From NCBI GenBank assembly GCA_000440235.1, contig ALKQ01000054.1, positions 1 to 60,872 on the forward strand: DNA of 60,872 nt. The letters run 5' to 3'. A program made the translations under genes and the position numbers. Every line of letters starts with the position of its first letter. Within the stretch, counting starts at the first letter, position 1. This stretch comes from Streptococcus suis 10581. GTDB lineage: Bacteria > Bacillota > Bacilli > Lactobacillales > Streptococcaceae. The notes below the pieces were generated by a model that was given only the letters and a program-made list of their open reading frames with translations, was not told where the DNA came from and made no database searches. This document shows positions 29,553 through 39,535 of the stretch, piece by piece.

Positions 29553-30915
29553 ATTCTGCTTGATAGCGGGGTAAAAATTCTTCCATGAGATAGGCGGTGT
29601 CATAATCACCAGCCACCACTCGCTTGTCGGAAATCAAGTCCAGCTGGAAGTCAGTATTGGTCACCACTCCGTCAATTTCCAATTCATAGAGTGCTCGTTG
29701 CATCTTCATCAGGGCTTCAAAACGATTTTCCCCATGCACGATAACCTTAGCAATCATAGAATCATAATATGGCGGAATGGTGTAGCCTGGATAAACAGCG
29801 GAATCTACACGCAAACCAACGCCTCCGCTTGGCAGGTAGAGATTGGAGATCTTACCCGGACTTGGTGCGAAGTTGAAGGCTGGATTTTCAGCATTGATGC
29901 GACATTCAATGGCATGACCTGTAATCCGCACATCTTCTTGGCGAACGCTGAGTTCCTGACCAGCTGCAATCTTGATTTGCTCCTTGACAATATCCACACC
30001 AGTTACAAATTCAGTTACAGGATGTTCTACCTGCACCCGTGTGTTCATTTCCATGAAGTAAAATTCGCCCTTGGCTTCGTCCAAGAGGAACTCAATAGTC
30101 CCCGCATTTTCATAGCCGACTGATTGGGCTGCACGGACCGCAGCCTGACCGATCCGATTCCGCATAGTCTGACCAATAGCGATGGATGGTGCCTCTTCTA
30201 AGACCTTCTGGTTGTTGCGTTGAAGGGAACAATCCCGTTCTCCCAGATGGATGACATGCCCATGTTGGTCCGCTAAAATCTGCACCTCGATATGCCGGGC
30301 AGGATAGACAACACGCTCCATATACATGGCTCCGTTTCCAAAGGCTGCCTTGGCTTCGCTGGAAGCTGATTCAAAGGCAGGCACTAGGTCTTCAGCTTTT
30401 TCAACCTTCCGAATCCCCTTACCGCCACCACCTGCCGATGCTTTGAGCATGACAGGGTAGCCAATCTTTTCAGCGATTTCAAGGGCTTCTTGGCTGGTTA
30501 AGACTTCACCGTCTGACCCAGGAATGACAGGCACTTGAGCCTTAATCATCTCTGCTCGTGCATTGATTTTATCCCCCATGGTATCCATAACCGTCCCAGA
30601 AGGCCCGATAAATTTGATACCGACCTCTTCACAGAGGGTGGCGAATTTAGAGTTTTCACTCAAAAAACCAAAACCTGGGTGAATGGCCTGGGCACCTGTC
30701 ACAACAGCCGCCGAGATGACTGCCTGCATATTGAGATAGGAGTCTGTCGAACGGGCCGGGCCGATACAGACAGCCTCATCTGCCAACATGGTGTGGAGGG
30801 CTTCCTTGTCAGCCTCTGAATAGACAGCCACCGTCGCAATCCCTAATTCCCTGGCCGCACGAATAATCCGCACCGCAATCTCACCACGATTGGCAATCAA
30901 AATCTTCTCAAACAT
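29548..30915 (-). CDS. accC: Acetyl-CoA carboxylase biotin carboxylase subunit
   Basis: A 455-aa ATP-dependent enzyme that carboxylates the biotin on AccB. It has the FEKILIANRGEIAVRIIRAARELGI-type N-terminus, the ATP-grasp glycine loop KASAGGGGKGIR (about 160), the MNTRVQVEHPVTE active-site segment (about 290) and GHAIECRINAE. Full length. Its TAG stop coincides with the tip of the inserted repeat; the C-terminus ...RYQAEL looks intact. Confidence 0.97.
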   Translation of the reverse strand: MFEKILIANRGEIAVRIIRAARELGIATVAVYSEADKEALHTMLADEAVCIGPARSTDSYLNMQAVISAAVVTGAQAIHPGFGFLSENSKFATLCEEVGIKFIGPSGTVMDTMGDKINARAEMIKAQVPVIPGSDGEVLTSQEALEIAEKIGYPVMLKASAGGGGKGIRKVEKAEDLVPAFESASSEAKAAFGNGAMYMERVVYPARHIEVQILADQHGHVIHLGERDCSLQRNNQKVLEEAPSIAIGQTMRNRIGQAAVRAAQSVGYENAGTIEFLLDEAKGEFYFMEMNTRVQVEHPVTEFVTGVDIVKEQIKIAAGQELSVRQEDVRITGHAIECRINAENPAFNFAPSPGKISNLYLPSGGVGLRVDSAVYPGYTIPPYYDSMIAKVIVHGENRFEALMKMQRALYELEIDGVVTNTDFQLDLISDKRVVAGDYDTAYLMEEFLPRYQAEL

Positions 30916-30939
30916 GATGAATCCTATCTCCTTTAGATA

Positions 30940-31362
30940 CTAATTTCCAATAGCAAAAGTCAACGTCCCCGACGCAGCCAGTTTTCCGTCCACCTCTGCC
31001 TTTGCCTCAACGACCGCAATGGTTCCACGGCGTTTGACAAATTTAGCTGTCATAATCAACTGGTCACCAGGTACAACTTGCTTCTTAAATTTAACCTTGT
31101 CCATGCCGGCATAAAAGACCAGCTTGCCCTTGTTTTCTTCCTTGGATAACTCCAAGACACCTGCGGTTTGTGCCAAAGCCTCCATGATGAGAACACCTGA
31201 CATGACAGGATAGTCTGGGAAATGCCCGTTGAAGAAGGGCTCGTTAATGGTCACATTTTTGAGGGCGACAATCTCATCTTCCGATACTTCAAGGACACGA
31301 TCGACCAAGAGCATAGGGTAGCGATGAGGAAGAGCCTCTTTAATTTTCAAAATATCAATCAT
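30940..31362 (-). CDS. fabZ: 3-hydroxyacyl-ACP dehydratase FabZ
   Basis: A 140-aa hot-dog-fold enzyme that removes water from 3-hydroxyacyl-ACP. Catalytic His is in [20 protein letters not shown] (H48), with the Glu of EALAQTAG opposite. Streptococci lack FabA, and here FabM makes the cis double bond, so FabZ is the general dehydratase. ATGA overlaps the accB stop. Confidence 0.96.
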   Translation of the reverse strand: MIDILKIKEALPHRYPMLLVDRVLEVSEDEIVALKNVTINEPFFNGHFPDYPVMSGVLIMEALAQTAGVLELSKEENKGKLVFYAGMDKVKFKKQVVPGDQLIMTAKFVKRRGTIAVVEAKAEVDGKLAASGTLTFAIGN

Positions 31363-31829
31363 TTGATGCGTACCAATCCTTGTCCAAATTCTACAACGTC
31401 CTGGTTGGCCACCAAAATCTCTGTGACTACACCATCACGGTCAGCTGGCACTTCGTTCATGACCTTCATGGCTTCAATAATCATGAGGGTCTGTCCTTTT
31501 TTGACCGTATCCCCAACCGTCACAAAGGCTGGCTTGTCAGGAGCTGGTGATAAATAGGCCACACCAACAAGTGGGCTTTCCACTACCGCACCCGCTGCCA
31601 CAGAGCTTTCTTCTACTGGAGTTGCCTCACTAATCTCAACTGCTTGCACAGGGGCTGGACTTGCTGCAACTACTGGAGCAAGCGGAGCTTCTACCGCTGG
31701 ACTTGGTGTCACTGTTGCCTGCTGGTTTTTACTAAAATGCAAGGTTTCCCCAGCATTGCTATATGAAAATTCTCGCAAACTTGACTGGTCAAACTGACTC
31801 ATCAAGTCCTTCATTTCTGTAATATTCAC
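31359..31829 (-). CDS. accB: Biotin carboxyl carrier protein AccB
   Basis: A 156-aa carrier with a variable Ala/Pro/Val linker (about 40-80) and a C-terminal biotinyl domain; biotin attaches to Lys in EAMKVMNE (about residue 121). It uses a GTG start (31829) 6-8 nt after GGAGG, immediately beside the fabF stop. The ending [10 protein letters not shown] is complete. Confidence 0.95.
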   Translation of the reverse strand: MNITEMKDLMSQFDQSSLREFSYSNAGETLHFSKNQQATVTPSPAVEAPLAPVVAASPAPVQAVEISEATPVEESSVAAGAVVESPLVGVAYLSPAPDKPAFVTVGDTVKKGQTLMIIEAMKVMNEVPADRDGVVTEILVANQDVVEFGQGLVRIK

Positions 31830-33065
31830 TTAAGCCTCCCAACGCTTGAAGGCAATCACCGAGTTGTGACCTCCAAAGCCAAATGTATTTGAAATGGCAT
31901 GACGGATTTCCATGTCACGGCCTTGACCGAAGATAACATCTGCCTCGATGTAGTCAGACAACTCCGTCGTACCTGCTGTCTTTGGTGCGTAAGAATGACG
32001 CATAGCCTCAATAACAGCCGCTGCTTCAACAGCACCCGCCGCCCCCAACAAATGACCTGTGAAGGACTTGGTGGAAGAAACTGGCGTGTTCTTGCCGAAG
32101 ACGGATACGATAGCTTGACTTTCCCCTTTTTCATTAGCCGGTGTCGAAGTTCCATGGGCATTGATGTAGTCAATATCAGCTGGCTCCAAACCTGCTTCTG
32201 AAATGGCCAACTTCATGGCCTTAATAGCACCCAGACCTTCTGGATGTGGAGACGTCATGTGGTGGGCATCGCAGGTATTACCGTAACCAACAATCTCTGC
32301 CAAAATCGTTGCCCCACGCGCCTCTGCATGCTCCAAGCTTTCCAAGACCAAGACCGCAGCACCTTCTCCCATAACAAAACCATTGCGGTCCTTGTCAAAG
32401 GGAATAGAAGCACGTTCTGGGTCCTCAGTCGTCGACATCGCTGTCAAAGCCTGGAATCCACCGATTGCAAAAGGTGTAATAGCCGCTTCTGAACCACCTG
32501 CCAACATGACATCTTGGAAACCAAACTTGATTTCACGGAAGGCTTCTCCTAAGGCATCATTTGACGAAGCACAGGCTGTGATGACACACTTACAGACACC
32601 ATTTGCACCGACCTGCATAGCAATATTACCAGCTGCCATGTTTGGTAAGGCCTTTGGAAGAGCCATGGGACGAATCCGTTTTGGTCCTTTTTCGTTCATA
32701 CGAGCAACCTGCTCTTCAATTTCCAAAATCCCACCGATACCAGTTGACAAGATAACACCGAAACGATCACTATCAACCGCTTCTGTATCCAGACCAGCAT
32801 TGGTTACTGCCTCACGAGCTGCATAGAGAGCATAGAGGGAATAGTTGTCGTAGCGGTTGGTATCTTTTTTAACGAAGTATTTGTCAAAAGGAAAATCCTT
32901 AATTTCCGCTGCATTATGGACAGTATAGTCACTAGTATCAAACTTAGTAATCTTTCCGATCCCAATCTTGCCATTGACCAAGCTATCCCAGAATTCTTCT
33001 GGTGTATTTCCAATTGGCGATGTCAGACCGTAGCCTGTCACCACTACACGATTTAATTTTGTCAT
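31830..33065 (-). CDS. fabF: 3-oxoacyl-ACP synthase II FabF
   Basis: An elongating condensing enzyme of 411 aa. The catalytic triad is Cys in ITACASSNDALGEA (about 162), His in INAHGTSTPANE (about 302) and His in TGHLLGAAGAVEA (about 338). ATG 33065 is chosen because GGGAGG stands 7 nt upstream; an in-frame TTG two codons earlier lacks a site. It follows fabG by 13 bp. Confidence 0.96.
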   Translation of the reverse strand: MTKLNRVVVTGYGLTSPIGNTPEEFWDSLVNGKIGIGKITKFDTSDYTVHNAAEIKDFPFDKYFVKKDTNRYDNYSLYALYAAREAVTNAGLDTEAVDSDRFGVILSTGIGGILEIEEQVARMNEKGPKRIRPMALPKALPNMAAGNIAMQVGANGVCKCVITACASSNDALGEAFREIKFGFQDVMLAGGSEAAITPFAIGGFQALTAMSTTEDPERASIPFDKDRNGFVMGEGAAVLVLESLEHAEARGATILAEIVGYGNTCDAHHMTSPHPEGLGAIKAMKLAISEAGLEPADIDYINAHGTSTPANEKGESQAIVSVFGKNTPVSSTKSFTGHLLGAAGAVEAAAVIEAMRHSYAPKTAGTTELSDYIEADVIFGQGRDMEIRHAISNTFGFGGHNSVIAFKRWEA

Positions 33066-33078
33066 TTTCAAACCTCCC

Positions 33079-33813
33079 TTATTGCATGGTCAAGCCGCCG
33101 TCAATGGCAATCACTTGTCCAGTTAGATATTCTTGCTTGGCTAAGAATACAGCTACATCCGCTACTTCTTCTGTCAATCCAAAGCGTTTCATAGGAATTT
33201 GCCCCAACATGGCATCCTTGATTTTGTCAGATAGAACATCTGTCATATCGGACTGGATAAAGCCTGGTGCGATAGCATTGACACGAACATTGCGACTTGC
33301 GACTTCACGGGCAATGGATTTTGTAAAGCCGATCACACCTGCCTTAGAAGCAGCATAGTTGGCCTGACCAGCATTCCCTGTCAAACCGACCACACTGGAA
33401 AGGTTGATAATAGCACCCTCACGAGCCTTTGTCATTGGTTTCAAAACAGCCTGGGTCATGTTAAAGGTCCCTGTTAGATTGATACTCAAAACGCTCTCGA
33501 AATCTTCTTCCGTCATTCGCAAGGCCATTCCGTCTTTGGTAATCCCTGCATTGTTGACCAAGATATCGACGCTACCAAGAGCCTCAACTGCCTCAGCCAC
33601 CATCCGTTTGGCATCTGCCGAACTAGAAATATCGCCTGAAATAGCCACTACTTTGACATCGTATCTTGAAAAGCTATCCAGTAAGTCCTGCCCCAGCTGA
33701 CCACGACCATTCAGCACCACATTGGCACCAAGGCTAGCAAACTTATGGGCAATGGCCAAGCCGATTCCCCGACTTGAACCCGTCACAAACACATTTTTAT
33801 TGGTAAGTTCCAT
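33079..33813 (-). CDS. fabG: 3-oxoacyl-ACP reductase FabG
   Basis: A 244-aa NADPH-dependent short-chain dehydrogenase. The cofactor loop is TGSSRGIGLAIA (about residues 11-22), NNAG follows near 87, and the catalytic Tyr-Lys pair is YAASKAG (about 151-157) with Ser in NLSSVVG. It is between fabD and fabF with a 9-bp gap to fabD. Confidence 0.96.
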   Translation of the reverse strand: MELTNKNVFVTGSSRGIGLAIAHKFASLGANVVLNGRGQLGQDLLDSFSRYDVKVVAISGDISSSADAKRMVAEAVEALGSVDILVNNAGITKDGMALRMTEEDFESVLSINLTGTFNMTQAVLKPMTKAREGAIINLSSVVGLTGNAGQANYAASKAGVIGFTKSIAREVASRNVRVNAIAPGFIQSDMTDVLSDKIKDAMLGQIPMKRFGLTEEVADVAVFLAKQEYLTGQVIAIDGGLTMQ

Positions 33814-33822
33814 GATTTCTCC

Positions 33823-34743
33823 CTATTGGCTAGTCAACAAGTCTGTTAGACTTGCCACATCTTCTACTGTCACAACCTCAGCTGTCTTATCAATTTTCTT
33901 GATAAAGCCTGCCAAGACCTTTCCTGGACCGATTTCGATAAATTTGGTCACACCAGCTTCCTGCATGGTTGCGATTGACTCATAAAAACGGACTGGTTCC
34001 ATCACTTGACGGGTCAAGAGGGACTTGATGTCTTCTTTTTTCATGACCTTGGCTTCCGTATTACCGACCAACTCTACTTGGAAGTCCGCAAATTCCACCT
34101 GCTCCAAGGCCTGAGCCAATTGCTCCGAAGCTGGACGCAAGAGAGCCGTGTGGAAAGGTCCCGACACATTGAGGGGAATCATGCGTTTGACACCCGCCGC
34201 CTTCAAGGCTTCCACCGCCTCATCCACAGCTGCTACCTCGCCTCCGATAACGATTTGGGCTGGTGTGTTGTAGTTGGCTGGGGAAACAATCCCAGAGGTA
34301 ACTGATGAACAGACCTCTTCGATCAAGCTGACATCTGCATTGAGGACAGCGACCATCTTACCACTCCCTGCTGGTGCAGCCGTCTCCATAAACTCACCTC
34401 GTTTGGCAATCAAGGAAATCGCGTCTTCAAAGGCCAAAGCTCCCGATGCCACCAGAGCTGAATATTCTCCCAAGGATAGACCAGCCACCATGTCGGGTTT
34501 AATCCCCTTTTCTGCCAACAAACGATAAATGCCAAGTGAGGTTGTCAAAATCGCAGGCTGGGTATAGCGGGTCTGATTGAGCTCATCTTCCCGATGGTCA
34601 ATCAAGTCCCGCACATTATAGCCCAGGATCTGACTAGCCTGATCGTAGGTTTCCTTGACAATGGGATAGGTGTCATAGAGGTCACGGGCCATACCGAGTG
34701 TCTGAGCCCCTTGACCTGCAAATAGAAAGGCTGTTTTTGTCAT
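33823..34743 (-). CDS. fabD: Malonyl-CoA:ACP transacylase FabD
   Basis: A 306-aa enzyme that loads malonate on ACP. Motifs are FAGQGAQTLGM near the start, the nucleophile Ser in GLSLGEYSAL (about residue 89) and the His of SGPFHTALL (about 198). ATG 34743 lies 6 nt after GGAG; the longer frame from TTG 34755 would include that site. The start lies within the end of fabK (stop at 34745), so the two are coupled. Confidence 0.96.
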   Translation of the reverse strand: MTKTAFLFAGQGAQTLGMARDLYDTYPIVKETYDQASQILGYNVRDLIDHREDELNQTRYTQPAILTTSLGIYRLLAEKGIKPDMVAGLSLGEYSALVASGALAFEDAISLIAKRGEFMETAAPAGSGKMVAVLNADVSLIEEVCSSVTSGIVSPANYNTPAQIVIGGEVAAVDEAVEALKAAGVKRMIPLNVSGPFHTALLRPASEQLAQALEQVEFADFQVELVGNTEAKVMKKEDIKSLLTRQVMEPVRFYESIATMQEAGVTKFIEIGPGKVLAGFIKKIDKTAEVVTVEDVASLTDLLTSQ

Positions 34744-34744
34744 C

Positions 34745-35710
34745 TTATTCTCCAACGGAAGCCCAGCGACTCGCTTGTTCCTGAATCACCTTAGCAGCTC
34801 CAAAATATAAATCTTTCAAAATTTCTTCACAGGTTTCTTCTTTAGTCACCAAACCAGCAATCTGACCTGCCATCACGGAGCCATTTGTTACATCACCATC
34901 AACAACGGCATTGCGAAGGGCACCTGCACCCAGTTCTTCAATAGCATCTGCCGAAATTTTACCTGCCAAGAAATCTTTCTCTGCAGCTGCATAAGCAGAT
35001 GACAACTTATTCTTGATGGCTCTCACAGGATGTCCAACAATAGAAGCAGATACAGTTGTATCAATATCCTTAGCTTTTAAAACTTTTTCCTTATAAGCCT
35101 GATGGGCGTTGGATTCTTTTGCTACGACAAAACGGGTCCCTACTTGAATCGCCTCTGCTCCCAACATAAAGGCAGCTGCAGCACCTGCACCGTCTGCAAT
35201 ACCACCCGCTGCGATAACAGGAATAGATACAGCTTCAACAACCTGACGAACCAAGGTCATAGTTGTCAATTTACCGATATGACCACCTGCTTCCATTCCT
35301 TCAGCGATGACGGCATCCACACCCAGTTTTTCCATACGTTTAGCAAGAGCGACACTTGGAACCACTGGAATAACCGTAATACCAGCTGCGTGCAAGCGTT
35401 CCATGTATTTTCCAGGGTTGCCAGCACCTGTCGTCACCACCTTGACACCTTCTTCGATAACTAGGTCAACAATGTCATCTGCAAAAGGCGATAGGAGCAT
35501 AATATTGACACCGAAAGGCTTGTCTGTGATGGACTTGACCTTATCAATGTTTGCCTTAACGACTTCTTTTGGAGCATTTCCCCCGCCGATGATACCCAGA
35601 CCACCAGCATTTGAAACCGCACCAGCCAAATCTCCATCAGCTACCCAAGCCATACCACCTTGAAAAATTGGATACTTAATATCGAGCAATTCTGTTATTT
35701 TCGTCTTCAT
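34745..35710 (-). CDS. fabK: Enoyl-ACP reductase II FabK
   Basis: A 321-aa flavoprotein reductase of the nitronate monooxygenase fold, replacing FabI in streptococci and insensitive to triclosan. Key segments are KYPIFQGGMAWVADGDLAGAVS near the start, GMEAGGHIG (about residue 143) and IPVIAAGGIADG. It is preceded by a 169-bp leader holding FabT-type boxes and hairpins, so it can be controlled separately from fabT-fabH-acpP. Confidence 0.96.
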   Translation of the reverse strand: MKTKITELLDIKYPIFQGGMAWVADGDLAGAVSNAGGLGIIGGGNAPKEVVKANIDKVKSITDKPFGVNIMLLSPFADDIVDLVIEEGVKVVTTGAGNPGKYMERLHAAGITVIPVVPSVALAKRMEKLGVDAVIAEGMEAGGHIGKLTTMTLVRQVVEAVSIPVIAAGGIADGAGAAAAFMLGAEAIQVGTRFVVAKESNAHQAYKEKVLKAKDIDTTVSASIVGHPVRAIKNKLSSAYAAAEKDFLAGKISADAIEELGAGALRNAVVDGDVTNGSVMAGQIAGLVTKEETCEEILKDLYFGAAKVIQEQASRWASVGE

Positions 35711-35734
35711 AATTCCCTCATCTTTTTTTCTTGC

Positions 35735-35870
35735 TTACCTAATCATTTGAATATCAAATCATTAGGTAAACAAGTGAAGGGTTGCCCCCTCACTCAAAAA
35801 TAGTTTGATATTTCAATGTTTTGATTATCAAAGTATTTATTTTAAGAAAAATGCTAAATAGCACTTTCCT
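35735..35870 (-). promoter_or_regulatory. acpP-fabK intergenic: hairpins and FabT-type boxes
   Basis: TTTTGATTATCAAAGT (35819-35834) is a near-perfect FabT box; 35802-35816 (AGTTTGATATTTCAA) is a weaker one. A 35-bp imperfect palindrome (35735-35769) has arms TTACCTAAT and ATTAGGTAA with ATTTGAATATCAAAT, another FabT-like box, at its centre. Just after acpP a stem (about 35846-35868, GAAAGTGCTA paired with TAGCATTTTTC) acts as a partial terminator. Confidence 0.65.
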
Positions 35871-35879
35871 TAACAGTCA

Positions 35880-36104
35880 TTATTTTGTTTTTTCTTCAAT
35901 ATAAGCAACCAAATCGCCTACAGTTGTCAAACCTTCTTCAGTGTCAATTTGGATGTCGAATGCATCTTCGATTTCAGAGATAACTTGGAAAAGATCCAAT
36001 GAATCTGCGTCCAAATCTTCAAAGGTTGTTGTAAGGGTTACTTCTTCAGCATCCTTACCCAATTCTTCAACGATGATTTCCTGTACTTTTTCAAATACTG
36101 CCAT
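35880..36104 (-). CDS. acpP: Acyl carrier protein
   Basis: A 74-aa acidic carrier of fatty acyl chains. The 4'-phosphopantetheine attaches to S35 in DADSLDLFQ, a small departure from the usual DSLD-x-VE, and the rest is the standard four-helix fold. AcpS encoded at 43231 in this window would load the prosthetic group. It lies 59 bp after fabH, with AAGGAGACACATATC before the ATG. Confidence 0.96.
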   Translation of the reverse strand: MAVFEKVQEIIVEELGKDAEEVTLTTTFEDLDADSLDLFQVISEIEDAFDIQIDTEEGLTTVGDLVAYIEEKTK

Positions 36105-36163
36105 GATATGTGTCTCCTTTTGGAAAATAAAATATTTTAATCTTGCCTAGGGCAAGGAATTAA

Positions 36164-37141
36164 CTAAAGTTGTAAGAGTAGAGTTCCCCATGTGAGGCCT
36201 CCACCGAAACCAGCCATGAGAATAGTCTGGCTTCCATCCAATCGCAACATTCCGCTCTCTACACATTCTGATAAGAGAATAGGAAGACTTGCTGCGCTAG
36301 TATTGCCATATTTATCCATATTTGCTGGAAATTTTTCACGCGCCACTCCCAATTTACGAGCCATCTTATCCAGAATACGTATATTGGCTTGATGGAGCAA
36401 GAAATAATCAACGCAATCCACAGTCATATTAGCTTGTTCTAACAGCTCTGCCATGGTTGCCGTAACATCCCTCGTCGCAAATTCAAATATAGCTCTGCCC
36501 TCCATTTGGATAAAGGGTTGTTGACGGCTTTGTGTCGAGAATGGCGTCTCTTTCTGGTCTATCCCTGCTGTCAGACTCGCACCTCGACCGCCATCCGTTC
36601 GCAAGATTTCTGCTAAAAAGCTCAGTTGTTCACACGCTTCCAGCAAAACTCCTCCAGCACCATCTCCAAATAAAACAGCCGTTGATCGATCTGACCAGTC
36701 GACAGACCTAGATAGGGTCTCTGCACCAATGACAAGTCCTCTCTTATAGACTCCTGAAGCAAGCAATTTTTCCGCTGTTGATAGCGCAAAAACAAATCCT
36801 GAACAAGCTGCAACGAGATCATAGGCGAAAGCCTTTTTCGCGCCAATTGCTGCTTGAACCATAGCTGCCGTAGATGGCATTGAAGCATCTGGAGTAATCG
36901 TTGCTACGATGATGAAATCAATTTCACTAGCATCTAGCTGAGACTTTTCCAGTAATTTTCTAGCCACTTGACTAGCCAAATCACTCGTCGTCTCTCCAGT
37001 AACAATGTGTCGTTGACCGATACCTGTACGGCTACGAATCCACTCATCACTGGTCTCCATTCGTTGAGCCAAATCATCATTGGTCACAATCTTCTTCGGA
37101 AGATAGTGGGCCACCTGACTGATTTTAGCATGGTTTCTCAT
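36164..37141 (-). CDS. fabH: 3-oxoacyl-ACP synthase III FabH
   Basis: A 325-aa initiating condensing enzyme joining acetyl-CoA and malonyl-ACP. The catalytic Cys is C113 in [13 protein letters not shown]; His is in [10 protein letters not shown] (about 244) and Asn in [11 protein letters not shown] (about 274). ATGA overlaps the fabT stop, so repressor and first enzyme are co-translated. Confidence 0.97.
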   Translation of the reverse strand: MRNHAKISQVAHYLPKKIVTNDDLAQRMETSDEWIRSRTGIGQRHIVTGETTSDLASQVARKLLEKSQLDASEIDFIIVATITPDASMPSTAAMVQAAIGAKKAFAYDLVAACSGFVFALSTAEKLLASGVYKRGLVIGAETLSRSVDWSDRSTAVLFGDGAGGVLLEACEQLSFLAEILRTDGGRGASLTAGIDQKETPFSTQSRQQPFIQMEGRAIFEFATRDVTATMAELLEQANMTVDCVDYFLLHQANIRILDKMARKLGVAREKFPANMDKYGNTSAASLPILLSECVESGMLRLDGSQTILMAGFGGGLTWGTLLLQL

Positions 37142-37572
37142 TTCAAATCCTCCAAGAAGTGATAGAGTTTCATGAGTCCTTTCTTCATTACCTGATACTC
37201 TGCATCATCCATACCATCTGTAATCTGTTTCACCATTTCATTGTGAAATCGTTGATGCAAACGATAGACCAATCGACCTTTTTTCGTCAGGTAGAGATGA
37301 ACAACTCGCCGATCTTTGGTCGAACGAATACGCTCAACATATCCTTTTCTTTCCAAATTGTTCAAGCTAGTTGTAACAGTACCTAAGGTTACCATCAAAG
37401 TCCGAGCAACATCACTCGGAGTAGCTCCATCAATACTTCCTATCACATCAATCGTGTGCATTTCCTTAATCGAAATATCATTGAATCGGCTACTACGCAG
37501 ACTTGTTTCTTCAATCACCAACACATTGTTAAAAATGGCCGTTAGATATTCATTTACTTTTGGATCTTCCAA
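37138..37572 (-). CDS. fabT: MarR-family fatty-acid repressor FabT
   Basis: A 144-aa winged-helix repressor. The recognition part is [35 protein letters not shown] (about residues 52-82) with the wing [17 protein letters not shown]. In streptococci FabT bound to long-chain acyl-ACP represses the fab genes but spares fabM. Two boxes in its own promoter indicate autoregulation. Confidence 0.95.
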   Translation of the reverse strand: MEDPKVNEYLTAIFNNVLVIEETSLRSSRFNDISIKEMHTIDVIGSIDGATPSDVARTLMVTLGTVTTSLNNLERKGYVERIRSTKDRRVVHLYLTKKGRLVYRLHQRFHNEMVKQITDGMDDAEYQVMKKGLMKLYHFLEDLK

Positions 37573-37586
37573 AACAGGCCTCCTTT

Positions 37587-37632
37587 ACTTTGATAGTCAA
37601 AGTATAAACCATAAAACTTTGATTGTCAAATA
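37587..37632 (-). promoter_or_regulatory. fabT promoter with two FabT boxes
   Basis: Minus strand -35 TTGACA (37624-37629), 17 bp, -10 TATACT (37601-37606). Box ACTTTGATAGTCAAAGT (37587-37603) is a perfect palindrome overlapping the -10 and start point; box ACTTTGATTGTCAAATAT (37616-37632 region) covers the -35. FabT at either would block polymerase. Confidence 0.85.
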
Positions 37633-37664
37633 TTTTTTTACTTATTTTTTTACTAATTTAAAAA

Positions 37665-38456
37665 TCAATCTCCCGTAAACACTGGTCTACGTCGTTCTGC
37701 ATGCGCTCGAACTCCCTCTTTAAAATCCTCTTTATATGCCAATGTTTCTTGCAAATCTAGCTCTAATCGGCGATAAGACTCCCAGTCTTTAAATTGGCTT
37801 TCCCATGTCAGTTGTTTGATTGCTGCATAAGAGTTTACTGAGCCTCGCAAGAGTTTTTTTATGACCTGGGCAACTGTCTTTTCTAGTTTTTCTGGCTCTG
37901 CCAATTTATAAACAATCCCATATTCTAAAGCCTTATCCGCTGATAAGCCCTCTCCTGTCATCGCCAAGTGACTAGCACGATTAGCCCCAATAGCACGACT
38001 CAGTAGAAAGAGCCCCCCCGCATCCGGCGCAAGTCCAACACCTACAAAGGCTTGGATGAATTTTGTCTTGCTGGAGGCAATAACAAAATCAGCTGCCACT
38101 GCCATATTAGCCGCGGCTCCAGCCACTGCTCCATCCGTCACCATAATGACCACTTTAGACAATTTCTTCATCGCAAACGAAATATCATTCACCAGCTCTG
38201 CTATTTTTACCAAAGAAGCAATATCATCATCATCAACTGCACGCTTCATCTCAACTAAATCTCCACCCACGGAGAAAATGGAACCCTGTGCTTGAATTTG
38301 TAAAATTTTGACGGAGGCATCCCCTTCTGCAAGGCGGATTGCTTCTAAGATTTCTTCACACATAGGAATATTAAAACCATTTGCCACTTCCGGTCTGTTT
38401 AAAGTTAGAATCGCTACGGAATCAATTACTTCATAACGAATTGTTTGGTAGGTCAT
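37665..38456 (-). CDS. fabM: trans-2, cis-3-decenoyl-ACP isomerase FabM
   Basis: A 263-aa crotonase-superfamily enzyme that makes the cis double bond needed for unsaturated fatty acids in streptococci. It has the oxyanion-hole segments [12 protein letters not shown] (about 62-73) and [17 protein letters not shown] (about 108-124). Position immediately upstream of fabT, with its own promoter and boxes, is the normal streptococcal arrangement and separates it from generic enoyl-CoA hydratases. Confidence 0.92.
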   Translation of the reverse strand: MTYQTIRYEVIDSVAILTLNRPEVANGFNIPMCEEILEAIRLAEGDASVKILQIQAQGSIFSVGGDLVEMKRAVDDDDIASLVKIAELVNDISFAMKKLSKVVIMVTDGAVAGAAANMAVAADFVIASSKTKFIQAFVGVGLAPDAGGLFLLSRAIGANRASHLAMTGEGLSADKALEYGIVYKLAEPEKLEKTVAQVIKKLLRGSVNSYAAIKQLTWESQFKDWESYRRLELDLQETLAYKEDFKEGVRAHAERRRPVFTGD

Positions 38457-38476
38457 TCCCTTGCTCCTTTCAAAAT

Positions 38477-38554
38477 AGTTTGATAATTAAAAGATTTGAA
38501 TATCAAACTTCAAATTCTTGTTTTCCATTGTAACACAGTTTTTATAATTGTCAC
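38477..38554 (-). promoter_or_regulatory. fabM promoter and downstream FabT-type boxes
   Basis: Minus strand -35 GTGACA (38549-38554), 16 bp, -10 TACAAT (38527-38532). Two box-like sequences lie after the start point: GATTTGAATATCAAACTT (38493-38510) and AGTTTGATAATTAAAAG (38477-38493). Their location suggests a roadblock rather than exclusion of polymerase. Confidence 0.65.
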
Positions 38555-38642
38555 TTTTTTTCTAGCAAGGAAAGTGTGACATCCGAAAAAGATGGGGGCT
38601 ATCATCGCAATATAAAATTTAGATATGCTAGAAAATAACGTG

Positions 38643-38778
38643 TCTAAGAACCTATATTCACACGCAAAGCGCCTTGGCTTTTTTCACTCATCAAGGTAGT
38701 TTTTGCGGGAAATACTGACTGTATTTTGAAAAAACAACCTCAATATGCAAGTCTGAACTATAAATATAGGCTCTAAGA
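38643..38778. repeat. Second TIR-flanked MITE-like element
   Basis: TCTAAGAACCTATATT at the left matches the reverse complement of AATATAGGCTCTAAGA at the right in 14 of 16 positions. The 136-bp interior has no ORF. The ends differ from those of the 29397 and 41389 elements. The rest of 38555-38893 shows nothing recognisable. Confidence 0.5.
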
Positions 38779-38893
38779 TTAATTTACAACTTTCATTTTT
38801 TCACGTTAATACTTTTGGAAGATTTAACTGGATTCTGAGCTAGAAATACCATTTTTCACGAGAACTGATACTTGGACTAAAATATAACATTTC

Positions 38894-39535
38894 TTAAAAT
38901 CGCAATAAGTCAAAGGCCTCTTCAAGATTGTCTACCAATTTGTCTGCTTTCGACTGATCAATTCCATAATGCTGGTCTCGAATAGCCCAAACTGTCAAAC
39001 CTGCTTTTTTAGCCGCTTCAATCCCCTTCGCACTATCTTCAAATACTAAAATGTCCGATTTAGCTACTCCTGTTGCACTAGCTGCTTTCACATAAACCGC
39101 AGGATCTGGTTTTGGGGCTTCACAATCCATCGCTGAGAAAACATGACTAAAGTGAGAGCGTATACCAGCATCTAGTAGAGCACGTTCGATTTCTGAACGG
39201 TCGGTATTTGAAGCCAAAACTACAGGAATACCTTGGATAGTTAGTCTCTCCAAGACCGCTTTAACTTCAGGAAAAATCCTCTCTGCATACGGGGTTGGTC
39301 GCTTTTCTTTATACACACGATATTCTTCTTCCAAGGCAAGGACATCCCAGTTATCATAATCATCCCCTAAAATCCGTTGCCAAATTTGACTAGCCCTTCC
39401 ACCGACAAATATAGATGGATCCAAATGATTAACCGATAAACCTTTTGTCGCTAAAAAATCCGCTCGACGCTGAAAATAGAATGTTTCTGTGTCAAAAAGT
39501 ACACCATCCATGTCGAAAATAATTGCTTTTACCAT
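38894..39535 (-). CDS. HAD-family hydrolase (beta-phosphoglucomutase-like)
   Basis: A 213-aa HAD subfamily IA enzyme. Motif I is FDMDGVLFDTE (D8 nucleophile, D10), motif II VLASNT (Ser/Thr), motif III K in PKPDPAVY and motif IV FEDSAKGIEAA. A helical cap lies between residues 15 and 80. Such enzymes act on sugar phosphates or phosphoglycolate; the substrate is not determined by sequence. Divergent from the aspartokinase gene. Confidence 0.86.
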   Translation of the reverse strand: MVKAIIFDMDGVLFDTETFYFQRRADFLATKGLSVNHLDPSIFVGGRASQIWQRILGDDYDNWDVLALEEEYRVYKEKRPTPYAERIFPEVKAVLERLTIQGIPVVLASNTDRSEIERALLDAGIRSHFSHVFSAMDCEAPKPDPAVYVKAASATGVAKSDILVFEDSAKGIEAAKKAGLTVWAIRDQHYGIDQSKADKLVDNLEEAFDLLRF

